Assembly: GCA_023251695.1 (NCBI GenBank)
Contig: JAHEYE010000119.1
Coordinates: 1 to 9,727 of the forward strand
Source of the DNA: Sphingobacteriaceae bacterium
GTDB lineage: Bacteria > Bacteroidota > Bacteroidia > B-17B0 > Aurantibacillaceae
DNA: 9,727 nt
Direction of reading: 5' to 3'
Positions within the stretch are counted from its first letter, which is position 1. Each line of letters starts with the position of its first letter. Positions 1 through 6,692 of the stretch are shown here, one piece after another. The notes beneath the pieces were generated by a model. That model saw only the letters and a list, made by a program, of their open reading frames with translations, was not told where the DNA came from and ran no database searches. A program made the translations under genes and the position numbers.

Positions 1-217
1 TCTTTGTTTCGTCTTTTTTTTCTGCATTTGATGTAGTGGAAGGCTTTTTCTTAGTTGGAAGACCTTTTTCATTTATTGCCATTCGGGTTCCGCCCGGTGC
101 AGGCTCTTGCTTCTTCTCTTCCTTCTTTTTAGGTTCTTGCTTTTTTCCGTCTTGCGCAACTAAAGAAGAAGCTGCAAAGAAAACAAGTGTTAAAGCTGAT
201 ATGATAATTTTTTTCAT
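1..217 (-). CDS. Small secreted Lys/Glu/Pro-rich protein, 3' end outside window
   Basis: The first 72 residues are visible; the gene runs off the window edge. It begins MKKIIISALTLVFFAASSLVAQ, a good Sec signal peptide with probable cleavage after about residue 21. The mature part is low-complexity and highly charged: KKQEPKKKEEKKQEP, then a short GTRMAINEKG stretch (residues 43-52), then further Lys/Thr/Ser-rich sequence. No enzyme motif or lipobox cysteine is visible. It lies 64 bases downstream of the triple-SPOR barrel gene on the same strand, so it is probably the last visible member of that operon; no terminator or clear promoter is seen in the gap. The GTRMAINEKG stretch resembles the tail after the second SPOR unit of the neighbour (GKRIAMNEAG). 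I do not recognise the family. An export signal is well supported; function is unknown. Confidence 0.7.
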   Translation of the reverse strand, partial: MKKIIISALTLVFFAASSLVAQDGKKQEPKKKEEKKQEPAPGGTRMAINEKGLPTKKKPSTTSNAEKKDETK

Positions 218-281
218 GTCTTATAATTTTAAATAAAAGTAGTAAAAATTGATTAATTAGCTATTTAAAAAGTGTTAAAGC

Positions 282-2525
282 TTATTTTAATAATTCCATA
301 GCCTCTTGTAAAGAGATGATCTCCTCTTTAAAGGTTGCTATTATAAAGGCCTCAGGGAAACCTTTATCTTCCATTTCCTTACGGGCTTTTTCAGCCTCGT
401 TATAACCGCTATATTTACCAACCGTAAACCTTACCTGCCCTGTTGCAGTTGTTTGCTTGATTATGCCGCTGATGTCTTTCAAACGATCATCCATGTCTTT
501 AACCTGAGCCGGTTTTTTAAGGGCCCCGACCTGAATTTTAAAGTTGATTAAAGATTTATCCACTGAGCTGAATGTTTTGTTTTCGTTTAAATCTTCTTTC
601 TCTTTAGTAGCCATAGTGGCTCCCGCCTCATTCATCGCAATCCGTTTTCCGTCTTTATAAGCAGTTACGAAGGCGTCGGTATAACCTAATAAAAATAAAT
701 CTGCTTTTTTTGCGGCTGCTTCACCAATTGTTTTATGACCGGCAGTTACATATCTGTATGTGCCTTCTTCGGTTTTTAATTCGACAACGTTGGCTGAGTT
801 ATTGAATGCTTTTAAGGATATCCTGTTTTTGTAAGCGCCTAATTGCACACGGTAAACAATGCCGCCTTTTGCAAACGAATTATCTGTTCCGTTGGCGGTT
901 GAAGTATTTGTGCTTATAGCTGTATTGGTTTCGGCCGAGGCAGTGTTTGTAAAAACAGCGCCGCTTAATGCTTTCTGTAATTCTTCATCCGTTAAGCTGA
1001 AATACTTTTCGTTTTTAAAATAGCCCACTTGGGATTGCTTATTTCCTTCTGCCCTGAATTCATCACGCCGTTTGACTGCCATTTTTACATCATCATAAGT
1101 TCCGGCTGTGTAAACAACAGTAGAGCCATCTTCTAATATGGTTGATTTAATATCACCTATACTTAATAAGAATGCCATCTCATCGCTTGGCACACCCGAC
1201 ACGTAGCGTGCTAATTCAATAGTGTAAACACGCTGCTCGACTATCACTGCTTTTGGTTTGGCGTTTGCAACATCGAAAGCATTGCCAATAATTTCAGTAG
1301 TTCTGTCAATTCCTAAAGTATCAAAATAATGGTCGTACCAACTTTGCCAGAATTCATCTGTTTGCGCAACACCATGCATATTGACCTCGAAACCCTTTGG
1401 CGAAGGGTTCTCATCATCCATGTAATTCGGTACACCATCTCCATCATCATCAAGCGGACAACCATGTTTATTTACTTTTACACCTGCAGGTGTACCCTGA
1501 CAATCATCATCAAAATCTTTTACACCATCTTTGTCGTAGTCCATGTTCTCAATCGCAAGCCAATCCACCCCATCATAATAAGCATCTGACAAGGTATCTT
1601 CCATTTTCTTAGGGGCTTTATCAACCACTAAATCATATTGCAATGCAAAAGAACTATAAACAAATTTATCTTTGGCTTTTGTTCCGGCACGGTCGCCAAC
1701 ACTCTTATTACTCACACCATCTACATAGTCTGTTGTAGTCAGATAATATTGAACACCCACTTTAAAATCGAAGCGTGGTGAAATTTCCATTATAGCGCCA
1801 AATCCTAATGGGAAAGCAAACGAACGCTCAGGATATTTTCCAAAACCATCCGCATTACGCTCACGGATATCCGTTTCATATTTATAATCGTGTACAATGT
1901 CTTTTGCATTTTGTGAACCCGCTGTTCCCTCAGCCATATTTTTTATTGAACCATCGCTCCAATAATAATATGTATCACCATTCTTATCTTTCAAATCTGT
2001 TTTCGATAAAAACTCGAAACTATTAACGCCCGCACTTATCCAGGGACGGATCCTGTATTGGTCGGGAATAAAATTTCCAAAATCATAAACCAGACTAACA
2101 CCGCCAGCTCTTATTTCAGATTGAAAATTTTCGTGGCGGAGTGCTGTGTTCTCAAAAGCACCCAGTTTACCAAACAAGATATTAAAGTTAATTTGCAGGT
2201 AACGGTTAAGCCGGTGAGAAAGAGTTAAATCATAACCAACTCTGGAAGTCCACGGTGCCTGATAGTGTTTGCTGTACAAGTCGCCGTAAAATGAAAGCAT
2301 ACCAGTACCCAAGGCTACTTTAGGCTTAAATACTGGGGGCTGAGGAATGTCAAGCGGCTTGGTAGAATCTTTTGGAACAGCAGCTGCATTATTATTGAAA
2401 TACTCGATAGAATATGGCGGAACCATTGGCGCATGCGGATCAGGTACAGTATAAGAAGTATCTGTTTGAGATACTGAAACTGAAGTTATCAGAAAAGAAC
2501 AAATGAAGCTATACCACCACCTCAT
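282..2525 (-). CDS. Outer-membrane beta-barrel protein with thrombospondin type 3 repeats and three SPOR-like units
   Basis: This 747-residue protein has a signal peptide (about 1-20), a Pro-rich stretch (about 28-66), then an outer-membrane barrel-like region (about 68-302) of alternating aromatic strands. Residues 327-386 are Asp-rich calcium-binding repeats of thrombospondin type 3 kind (DYDKDGVKDFDDDC, DDDGDGVPNYMDDE) with two cysteines (342, 356). Three SPOR-like units follow: 432-510 (divergent), 556-632 (VYRVQLGAY...) and 661-745 (FKIQVGALKK...), with a Thr/Ser/Asn-rich linker at about 524-550. SPOR domains bind glycan strands of peptidoglycan, so the barrel probably sits in the outer membrane with its tail in the periplasm. 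The barrel and calcium-repeat regions are paralogous to the gene at 3923-5191. The start is 33 bases after the stop of the preceding SPOR gene, which supports co-transcription. Domain calls are confident; the biological role is not known. Confidence 0.9.
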   Translation of the reverse strand: MRWWYSFICSFLITSVSVSQTDTSYTVPDPHAPMVPPYSIEYFNNNAAAVPKDSTKPLDIPQPPVFKPKVALGTGMLSFYGDLYSKHYQAPWTSRVGYDLTLSHRLNRYLQINFNILFGKLGAFENTALRHENFQSEIRAGGVSLVYDFGNFIPDQYRIRPWISAGVNSFEFLSKTDLKDKNGDTYYYWSDGSIKNMAEGTAGSQNAKDIVHDYKYETDIRERNADGFGKYPERSFAFPLGFGAIMEISPRFDFKVGVQYYLTTTDYVDGVSNKSVGDRAGTKAKDKFVYSSFALQYDLVVDKAPKKMEDTLSDAYYDGVDWLAIENMDYDKDGVKDFDDDCQGTPAGVKVNKHGCPLDDDGDGVPNYMDDENPSPKGFEVNMHGVAQTDEFWQSWYDHYFDTLGIDRTTEIIGNAFDVANAKPKAVIVEQRVYTIELARYVSGVPSDEMAFLLSIGDIKSTILEDGSTVVYTAGTYDDVKMAVKRRDEFRAEGNKQSQVGYFKNEKYFSLTDEELQKALSGAVFTNTASAETNTAISTNTSTANGTDNSFAKGGIVYRVQLGAYKNRISLKAFNNSANVVELKTEEGTYRYVTAGHKTIGEAAAKKADLFLLGYTDAFVTAYKDGKRIAMNEAGATMATKEKEDLNENKTFSSVDKSLINFKIQVGALKKPAQVKDMDDRLKDISGIIKQTTATGQVRFTVGKYSGYNEAEKARKEMEDKGFPEAFIIATFKEEIISLQEAMELLK

Positions 2526-2558
2526 ATTTTGTGTATTCTCAAATTTAATAAATTAAAA

Positions 2559-3914
2559 TTATCTAACCCACTTTTGACTCGATATCATTAATGCTTCCTG
2601 CACGGTAATTCTTACAGGTCCGTTGTAAGCTGTAACAAATGCGTCGTTAACTCCTTTTCCTTTCACAGTTTCGCGGTGATTACGTGCTAAACGATACTCA
2701 ATAAATTTACCAACCATAAATTTAGTCAGACCACTGTTCATTTCACTTCTGATGTTTTCGGAAATGCCATACATGCCGCCTAACTTTGACGAAGTAACAG
2801 CTGAGTTTGAGTAAGCACCTATCTGAACACAATACGATACATCACCGCCCGTTTTCGCGGTTGGTTCTGATATAGGCGTTTCGGTTTTCGTTTCAGCCAC
2901 AGGTTGCGTTGTAGCGGTAACAGGTGTTTCAGTTTTCGTTTCCGCAACCGGTTGTGTGGTTGTAGTGACAGGGGTTTCTGTTTTTGTTTCGGTTGACACA
3001 AGTGCTTCGTTTACCGGTAATTTTTCTGCAGGCATTTTAAAAAATTTCGACTGGTTGCTTTCGAGATACGAAAACTCTCCTTCTAAATTAATATTATCCT
3101 TATAAGTTCCGCTTAAAACATAAGACACTTCTAATTCCGGTTCAGCGGGAACGTTTACCCACACAAATTTTATTTTTCCATCAGCAACTGAGAATGAGCT
3201 TCCATTAACTTTATCTTGCTTCGCAGTAAATCCTTCAGGCAATACATCGCTGTAACGGGCAAAACCTTTAATACCATCTTTCTTAATTTTCATATTCACA
3301 TTCCACTCGTTTGCAGTTGCGCCTTTGGTAATTGTCCGGATAACGGACACAAGACTATTTGGTTCATCTCCGGTTGAAACAGTCGGTGTAGGTTCGGCAG
3401 TTTTTGCGGCGTTGGGATCTACTGTTGGTGTGGTTGCTACAGGTTGATTAACGGGTTCAGAAGTGGTAACCGCAGGTGCATTACCATCACCAAACATTAC
3501 CTCAACAGGGGGCATTTCCACAATTTGCTTATTGTTATTTTCGATATAGGAAAACTTTGCGCCGATGGTTTTTAAACCACTTACTGAAGCATCAGCCACT
3601 AAAATAAGTTTTAGAGTGAATTCAGGGTCTGATGGAACACCGGTCCAAATCCATTTTCCGACACCCGAAGCGAAGGAAAAAGTGGCTCCTTTACTATCTG
3701 ATTCTTTTACTGAAACCCCTTCAGGGACTTCAATCTGCAATTTGGCGAACCCTCCCATGGTACCTTTTGTGACAATTAATTCGGCGGTTACTTCGGTCCC
3801 GGGTTTTATCTGACTCGGGAAGTTTCCTTTTACTGTTACAGCTCCGTTATCTAAAAACAAACTGTAGAAAAATAGTGCTAGTGAATTAAGTGTTACAAAA
3901 AGGTATTTTATCAT
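2559..3914 (-). CDS. Secreted protein with two related beta-sandwich-like domains and a C-terminal SPOR domain
   Basis: This 451-residue protein starts with a hydrophobic stretch (about 4-21) that can serve as a signal peptide or anchor. Two beta-rich domains follow, about 26-140 and 189-298. They are repeats of each other: both carry GFA(K/R), LPEGF/VPEGV, a W-x-(G/N)VP motif followed by an acidic/Pro turn, and FSYLESN or FSYIENN near the end. Their look is that of cohesin- or immunoglobulin-like adhesion folds, but this is inferred. A Pro/Thr linker joins them (about 148-185). A second linker (about 307-355) contains three copies of a 16-residue unit (AETKTETPVTTTTQPV). Residues 359-445 form a SPOR domain (YCVQIGAY ... 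FMVGKF ... NDAFVTAYNG). The gene starts 8 bases after the stop of the barrel gene upstream, so translation is probably coupled. It may bridge the barrels and peptidoglycan; no enzymatic motif is seen. Confidence 0.87.
   Translation of the reverse strand: MIKYLFVTLNSLALFFYSLFLDNGAVTVKGNFPSQIKPGTEVTAELIVTKGTMGGFAKLQIEVPEGVSVKESDSKGATFSFASGVGKWIWTGVPSDPEFTLKLILVADASVSGLKTIGAKFSYIENNNKQIVEMPPVEVMFGDGNAPAVTTSEPVNQPVATTPTVDPNAAKTAEPTPTVSTGDEPNSLVSVIRTITKGATANEWNVNMKIKKDGIKGFARYSDVLPEGFTAKQDKVNGSSFSVADGKIKFVWVNVPAEPELEVSYVLSGTYKDNINLEGEFSYLESNQSKFFKMPAEKLPVNEALVSTETKTETPVTTTTQPVAETKTETPVTATTQPVAETKTETPISEPTAKTGGDVSYCVQIGAYSNSAVTSSKLGGMYGISENIRSEMNSGLTKFMVGKFIEYRLARNHRETVKGKGVNDAFVTAYNGPVRITVQEALMISSQKWVR
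2875..2994 (-). repeat. 48-bp in-frame tandem repeat encoding a Thr/Pro linker
   Basis: Two full 48-base units (2875-2922 and 2923-2970) and a half unit (from 2971) are arranged head to tail inside the SPOR gene. Each encodes a 16-residue unit of the form AETKTETPVTxTTQPV. The copies differ mostly by single base changes. Being a multiple of three, copy-number change would lengthen or shorten the linker without a frameshift. Confidence 0.85.
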
Positions 3915-3922
3915 AGTTTAAT

Positions 3923-5191
3923 TTATTGTTCAAAGAAGAAATCGATCAGTCGATTTAACTTCTCTACGTTGAAGCTCGAGGCTCCATCGAAGAAGGAATC
4001 GATTGATTTCGTTATCTCCTCCGCCGAGATATATCCATCTTTGTTTATATCTGCAGGCTGCAACTCGGCAGGGATTTTCGTTGTCTTACCAGACTTTTCT
4101 TTTAGGTCTTTAGACTTAGTTTCTACTTGTTTCAAATAATTTAAACTTGGTGCAACGTTAAATCCTTCGCTGCGTTCGATGGCTAATGAATCCCATTCCA
4201 ATTGACGATGAGCATAATCTTCTTCGTTAATTGTAACACCAAATCCGTCCACTTTAGCGCCCGGTTTGGTATTCGCTTCTGCATCCATGTAATCTTCTAT
4301 GCCATCACCATCGCTGTCAGTCGGACAACCATGACCATTTACTTTTGCTCCCTTTGGTGTACCTAAACAATCGTCTTTAGTATCAACCACTCCGTCTTTA
4401 TCGTAATCGCTGTCATCAATTGCAGTGAAGTCGATGTTCGTATACTCATCTTTTGGTTTTGGTGCAAAATTATAATTGAGGCTTATGTTCCCTGCAATCC
4501 AGCTATCATTACCGCCTTTTTTATAATTATCCATGTAATCACTAAGAGCAATGTTGTAGTTCACTGCAAAACGAACACTTGTGCGTATTCCCATTTGGAA
4601 TTTTAAACCCAAATTAATTGGTATGTACAAACAGCTACGACTGTAGTTTGCGATTGAATCTTTTAATTCGGTTTCGTATTTGTAATCGCGTTTGATGACG
4701 ATAGCATACGGATCGTTTGCGTTATTTGGGGCTTGCGGTAAATCGCGGATAGAACCATCCGACCAATAGTTATATGTTGAACCGTTCTGGTCTTTCAAAT
4801 CACCCATTGGGTTAAATTTCAAATAACCTATACCCACCGAAATAAATGGTGCGGCGGCCTTTGCAGTGTCTTTCAACTTATCGAAGAAAGCCATCACGTT
4901 AAACTCGCCACCCATAATTTTGGATTGGAAGTTTAAGTGAGAATTAGCCGAATTATCGGTGCCTTGCAGCGTTCCATACACACCGTTCAATCCAAAGCCT
5001 AATATTTTTCCGACGCGGTAATCGACACCGAAATTGTAGCCGAGACGGGCATCTCCAAAATAATTGGAGTTCCGTTCTTTTCCAACGTCACCATTAAACT
5101 TTAAACCGCTTACACCAGCAGTAATACCGAATTGAGCATTTGCTACGTAAGCAAACGACATCAAACTTAAAATAACTAATACTTTTTTCAT
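3923..5191 (-). CDS. Outer-membrane beta-barrel protein with thrombospondin type 3 repeats and C-terminal EF-hand
   Basis: This 422-residue protein has a clear signal peptide (MKKVLVILSLMSFAYVANAQ, cleavage after residue 20). Residues 21-246 look like an outer-membrane barrel with Gly/aromatic-rich alternating strands. Residues 262-303 are calcium-binding thrombospondin type 3-like repeats (DYDKDGVVDTKDDC, DSDGDGIEDYMDAE). A Lys-rich linker leads to one textbook EF-hand loop, DINKDGYISAEE (381-392), and a C-terminal helix. It lacks SPOR domains. The barrel shares LKDxNGxTYxYWSDGSI and DYKYET blocks with the 747-residue protein downstream, so the two are paralogs. As the first gene of the operon it follows a candidate promoter at 5293-5300. 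The ATG at 5191 is fixed by the signal peptide. Likely a calcium-stabilised outer-membrane protein; its specific function is unknown. Confidence 0.9.
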   Translation of the reverse strand: MKKVLVILSLMSFAYVANAQFGITAGVSGLKFNGDVGKERNSNYFGDARLGYNFGVDYRVGKILGFGLNGVYGTLQGTDNSANSHLNFQSKIMGGEFNVMAFFDKLKDTAKAAAPFISVGIGYLKFNPMGDLKDQNGSTYNYWSDGSIRDLPQAPNNANDPYAIVIKRDYKYETELKDSIANYSRSCLYIPINLGLKFQMGIRTSVRFAVNYNIALSDYMDNYKKGGNDSWIAGNISLNYNFAPKPKDEYTNIDFTAIDDSDYDKDGVVDTKDDCLGTPKGAKVNGHGCPTDSDGDGIEDYMDAEANTKPGAKVDGFGVTINEEDYAHRQLEWDSLAIERSEGFNVAPSLNYLKQVETKSKDLKEKSGKTTKIPAELQPADINKDGYISAEEITKSIDSFFDGASSFNVEKLNRLIDFFFEQ

Positions 5192-5292
5192 TAGTATTGA
5201 ATTTAAATTGTTTTACACTATTAACCAATGAGATAGACCTCTACCCCATTCTTGAAATAAAAGGTTAAAATAGTGCAAAATTCGGTACTTAG

Positions 5293-5300
5293 CAAAACTA
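5293..5300 (-). promoter_or_regulatory. Candidate Bacteroidota -7 element (TAGTTTTG) for the envelope operon
   Basis: Read on the minus strand this is TAGTTTTG, an exact fit to the Bacteroidota -7 consensus TAnnTTTG. It lies about 100 bases before the barrel gene start at 5191 and directly after the terminator of the preceding gene pair, which is where an operon promoter is expected. No convincing -33 TTG/TTTG is present at the usual spacing, so the call is tentative. Confidence 0.35.
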
Positions 5301-5304
5301 ATTT

Positions 5305-5336
5305 AAAAAAGAAAAGCCCCTGAAACGGAGCTCTTT
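5305..5336 (-). terminator. Rho-independent terminator after the recX-dehydrogenase pair
   Basis: On the minus strand, AAGAGCTCC and GGGGCTTT form a stem closed by the loop GTTTCA, with G-T wobbles included, followed by a T-tract (TTTTCTTTTTT). It begins about 30 bases after the dehydrogenase stop codon at 5368. The position and the stem-plus-T-tract form fit an intrinsic terminator. Confidence 0.65.
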
Positions 5337-5367
5337 AGTTGTAAACATGCCTGTGTTAAAACCAGAA

Positions 5368-6156
5368 TCAGAGACTAGAGGTTCGGCCTCCATCAACAGG
5401 CAAATTAATACCATTTATGTAAGAGGCTGCGGGTGAGGCTAAAAACGCAACCGCCGATGCTATTTCACTTGGATCGGCGAACCTTCCCATTGGTATTTCG
5501 TGAAGCATTTCAGATTTAACAGCATCAGTTCCTAAACCGTTTTTAACAGCTTTGTTATTTATAATTGTTTCTAAACGTTGGGTACTTGTAGCCCCGGGTA
5601 AAACGTTATTTACCGTGATGTTAAATTTTCCGAGTTCGCCGGCTAAAGTCTTTGCCCAGTTACCAACCGCTGCGCGAATGGTATTTGACACACCTAAATT
5701 TGGTAAAGGTTGTTTTACAGAAGTAGAAATAACATTAATGATTCTTCCATATCCCGCATTTTTCATTCCTTCAATACATGCTTGAACCAAAATATGATTG
5801 CACACTAAATGATTATTAAATGCGGAAATAAATTCCTCGACTTTTGCCGAATTAATCGGGCCGCCGGGAGGGCCACCGGTATTATTTACTAAAATATGAA
5901 CCGGACTGTTACGTTGCATAAACGCTTCTAACAAAGTTTTCAATTTATCCGGCTGTGTAAAATCGACACACAGGTAGGAGTGTAATTGACCGGCATCAAC
6001 ATTTAATTCTGCTTTTACTTTTTTTAATGATTCTTCGTTACGCGCTACCAAAGTAACACTTGCCCCCATTTTGGCTAATTCTATTGCTACGGACTTACCG
6101 ATACCCTGGGTGCTTCCACACACAATTGCTTTTTTATTTTTTAAATCAAGGTTCAT
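5368..6156 (-). CDS. Short-chain dehydrogenase/reductase family protein with atypical active site
   Basis: This 262-residue protein has the length and order of a classical short-chain dehydrogenase. It shows a Rossmann cofactor motif GSTQGIG (14-20), NNTGG (91-95, the NNAG position), the INVISTS strand with the Ser position near 144-146, and a C-terminal PVDGGRTSSL tail. At the expected YxxxK site it has SNTIR (157-161), so the catalytic Tyr is Ser and the Lys is Arg. The following GNWAKTLAGELGKFNITVN helix and strand are otherwise typical. This matches my memory of the beta-ketoacyl-ACP-reductase-like SDR subgroup that lacks the full tetrad (the CDD class I recall as BKR_like_SDR_like), so it may not be an ordinary oxidoreductase. 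It starts one base after the recX stop and ends before a terminator, so the two are co-transcribed. The substrate cannot be inferred. Confidence 0.9.
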   Translation of the reverse strand: MNLDLKNKKAIVCGSTQGIGKSVAIELAKMGASVTLVARNEESLKKVKAELNVDAGQLHSYLCVDFTQPDKLKTLLEAFMQRNSPVHILVNNTGGPPGGPINSAKVEEFISAFNNHLVCNHILVQACIEGMKNAGYGRIINVISTSVKQPLPNLGVSNTIRAAVGNWAKTLAGELGKFNITVNNVLPGATSTQRLETIINNKAVKNGLGTDAVKSEMLHEIPMGRFADPSEIASAVAFLASPAASYINGINLPVDGGRTSSL

Positions 6157-6157
6157 A

Positions 6158-6649
6158 TTACTTTTCTAATTCTTTTAAAACGTCAATTATTAAATCTTTT
6201 TCAAAGCCTCTTGAAGCGGCGTATTGTATTAATTTGTAATGCTTTTTTATTTTGTTTGGCTCTTTAATCAGTCTTATTTTTTTTGAAATAACTTTTTCTA
6301 AGGTACTAAAATAATCGGTGTCGCTAATTTGTTTTAAAGCTTTATTTATACAATAATCACTCACTTTCCGCAATCGTAATTCCCCTTTTATTTTAATCTT
6401 TCCCCAAAGTTTAATCCTGAATTTGCCACTGACAAAAGCCATAGCAAAACGTTCTTCGTTTAAAAAATTAGCGCCTATTAATTCAGTAATAATTTGTTCA
6501 ATATCGTCTTTCTGAAGTCCGTATTCATAAAGTTTATCACGCGTTTCCTGTTGGGCTCGTTCCTGATAAGCGCACCAGATTTCAATTTTTTGTCTGGCCA
6601 CTAAAGGTGTTAATCGTTTTGGTGATATTTTACGGTCGGTGTTTTCCAA
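6158..6649 (-). CDS. recX: Regulatory protein RecX
   Basis: RecX modulates RecA filament growth in recombination and the SOS response. From the proposed TTG at 6649 the protein is 163 residues, the usual size for Bacteroidota RecX. Family features visible are WCAYQER (25-31), EVR-like ETRDKLYEYG (35-44), NFLNEERFA (61-69), the basic GKFRIKLWGK (75-84), and a C-terminal ASRGFEKDLIIDVLKEL (145-161). The open frame extends to 6844, but that extra N-terminus lies antisense to the methyltransferase coding region and has no RecX character. No ATG exists near the conserved start, so TTG at 6649 is the best choice; GTG at 6601 would delete part of the first helix. RecA itself is not in the window. 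Stop and next start are separated by one base, implying an operon with the dehydrogenase downstream. Confidence 0.88.
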   Translation of the reverse strand: MENTDRKISPKRLTPLVARQKIEIWCAYQERAQQETRDKLYEYGLQKDDIEQIITELIGANFLNEERFAMAFVSGKFRIKLWGKIKIKGELRLRKVSDYCINKALKQISDTDYFSTLEKVISKKIRLIKEPNKIKKHYKLIQYAASRGFEKDLIIDVLKELEK

Positions 6650-6654
6650 GACTG

Positions 6655-6662
6655 CAAAAATA
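6655..6662 (-). promoter_or_regulatory. Candidate -7 element (TATTTTTG) for recX
   Basis: The minus strand reads TATTTTTG, matching TAnnTTTG. It lies 5 bases before the proposed TTG start, which would give a leaderless or nearly leaderless transcript. A weak TTT sits about 17 bases upstream in place of the -33 TTG. The region is AT-rich, so chance is possible. Confidence 0.25.
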
Positions 6663-6665
6663 TTG

Positions 6666-6679
6666 ATTACACTTGTAAT
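6666..6679. promoter_or_regulatory. 14-bp palindrome in the recX/methyltransferase divergent gap
   Basis: ATTACA-CT-TGTAAT is a perfect inverted repeat with 6-base arms and a 2-base spacer. It lies between the proposed divergent starts (6649 and 6693), where an operator controlling one or both genes would sit. No regulator is identified and the arms are AT-rich. Confidence 0.35.
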
Positions 6680-6692
6680 AAAAAATTCACAA

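Noticed and set aside
218..281. Terminator or promoter between the triple-SPOR gene and the small secreted gene
   Set aside because: No stem-loop with T-tract and no exact TAnnTTTG was found on the minus strand.
1329..2026. Plus-strand His- and Ile-rich reading frames opposite the triple-SPOR barrel gene
   Set aside because: They are antisense shadows; the His-rich content mirrors the Asp-rich calcium repeats on the minus strand, and no family features are seen.
2540..2547. TAAATTTG as an internal promoter before the triple-SPOR gene
   Set aside because: It matches TAnnTTTG but lies in a 33-base AT-rich gap, has no good -33 element, and would give a leader of only about 10 bases.
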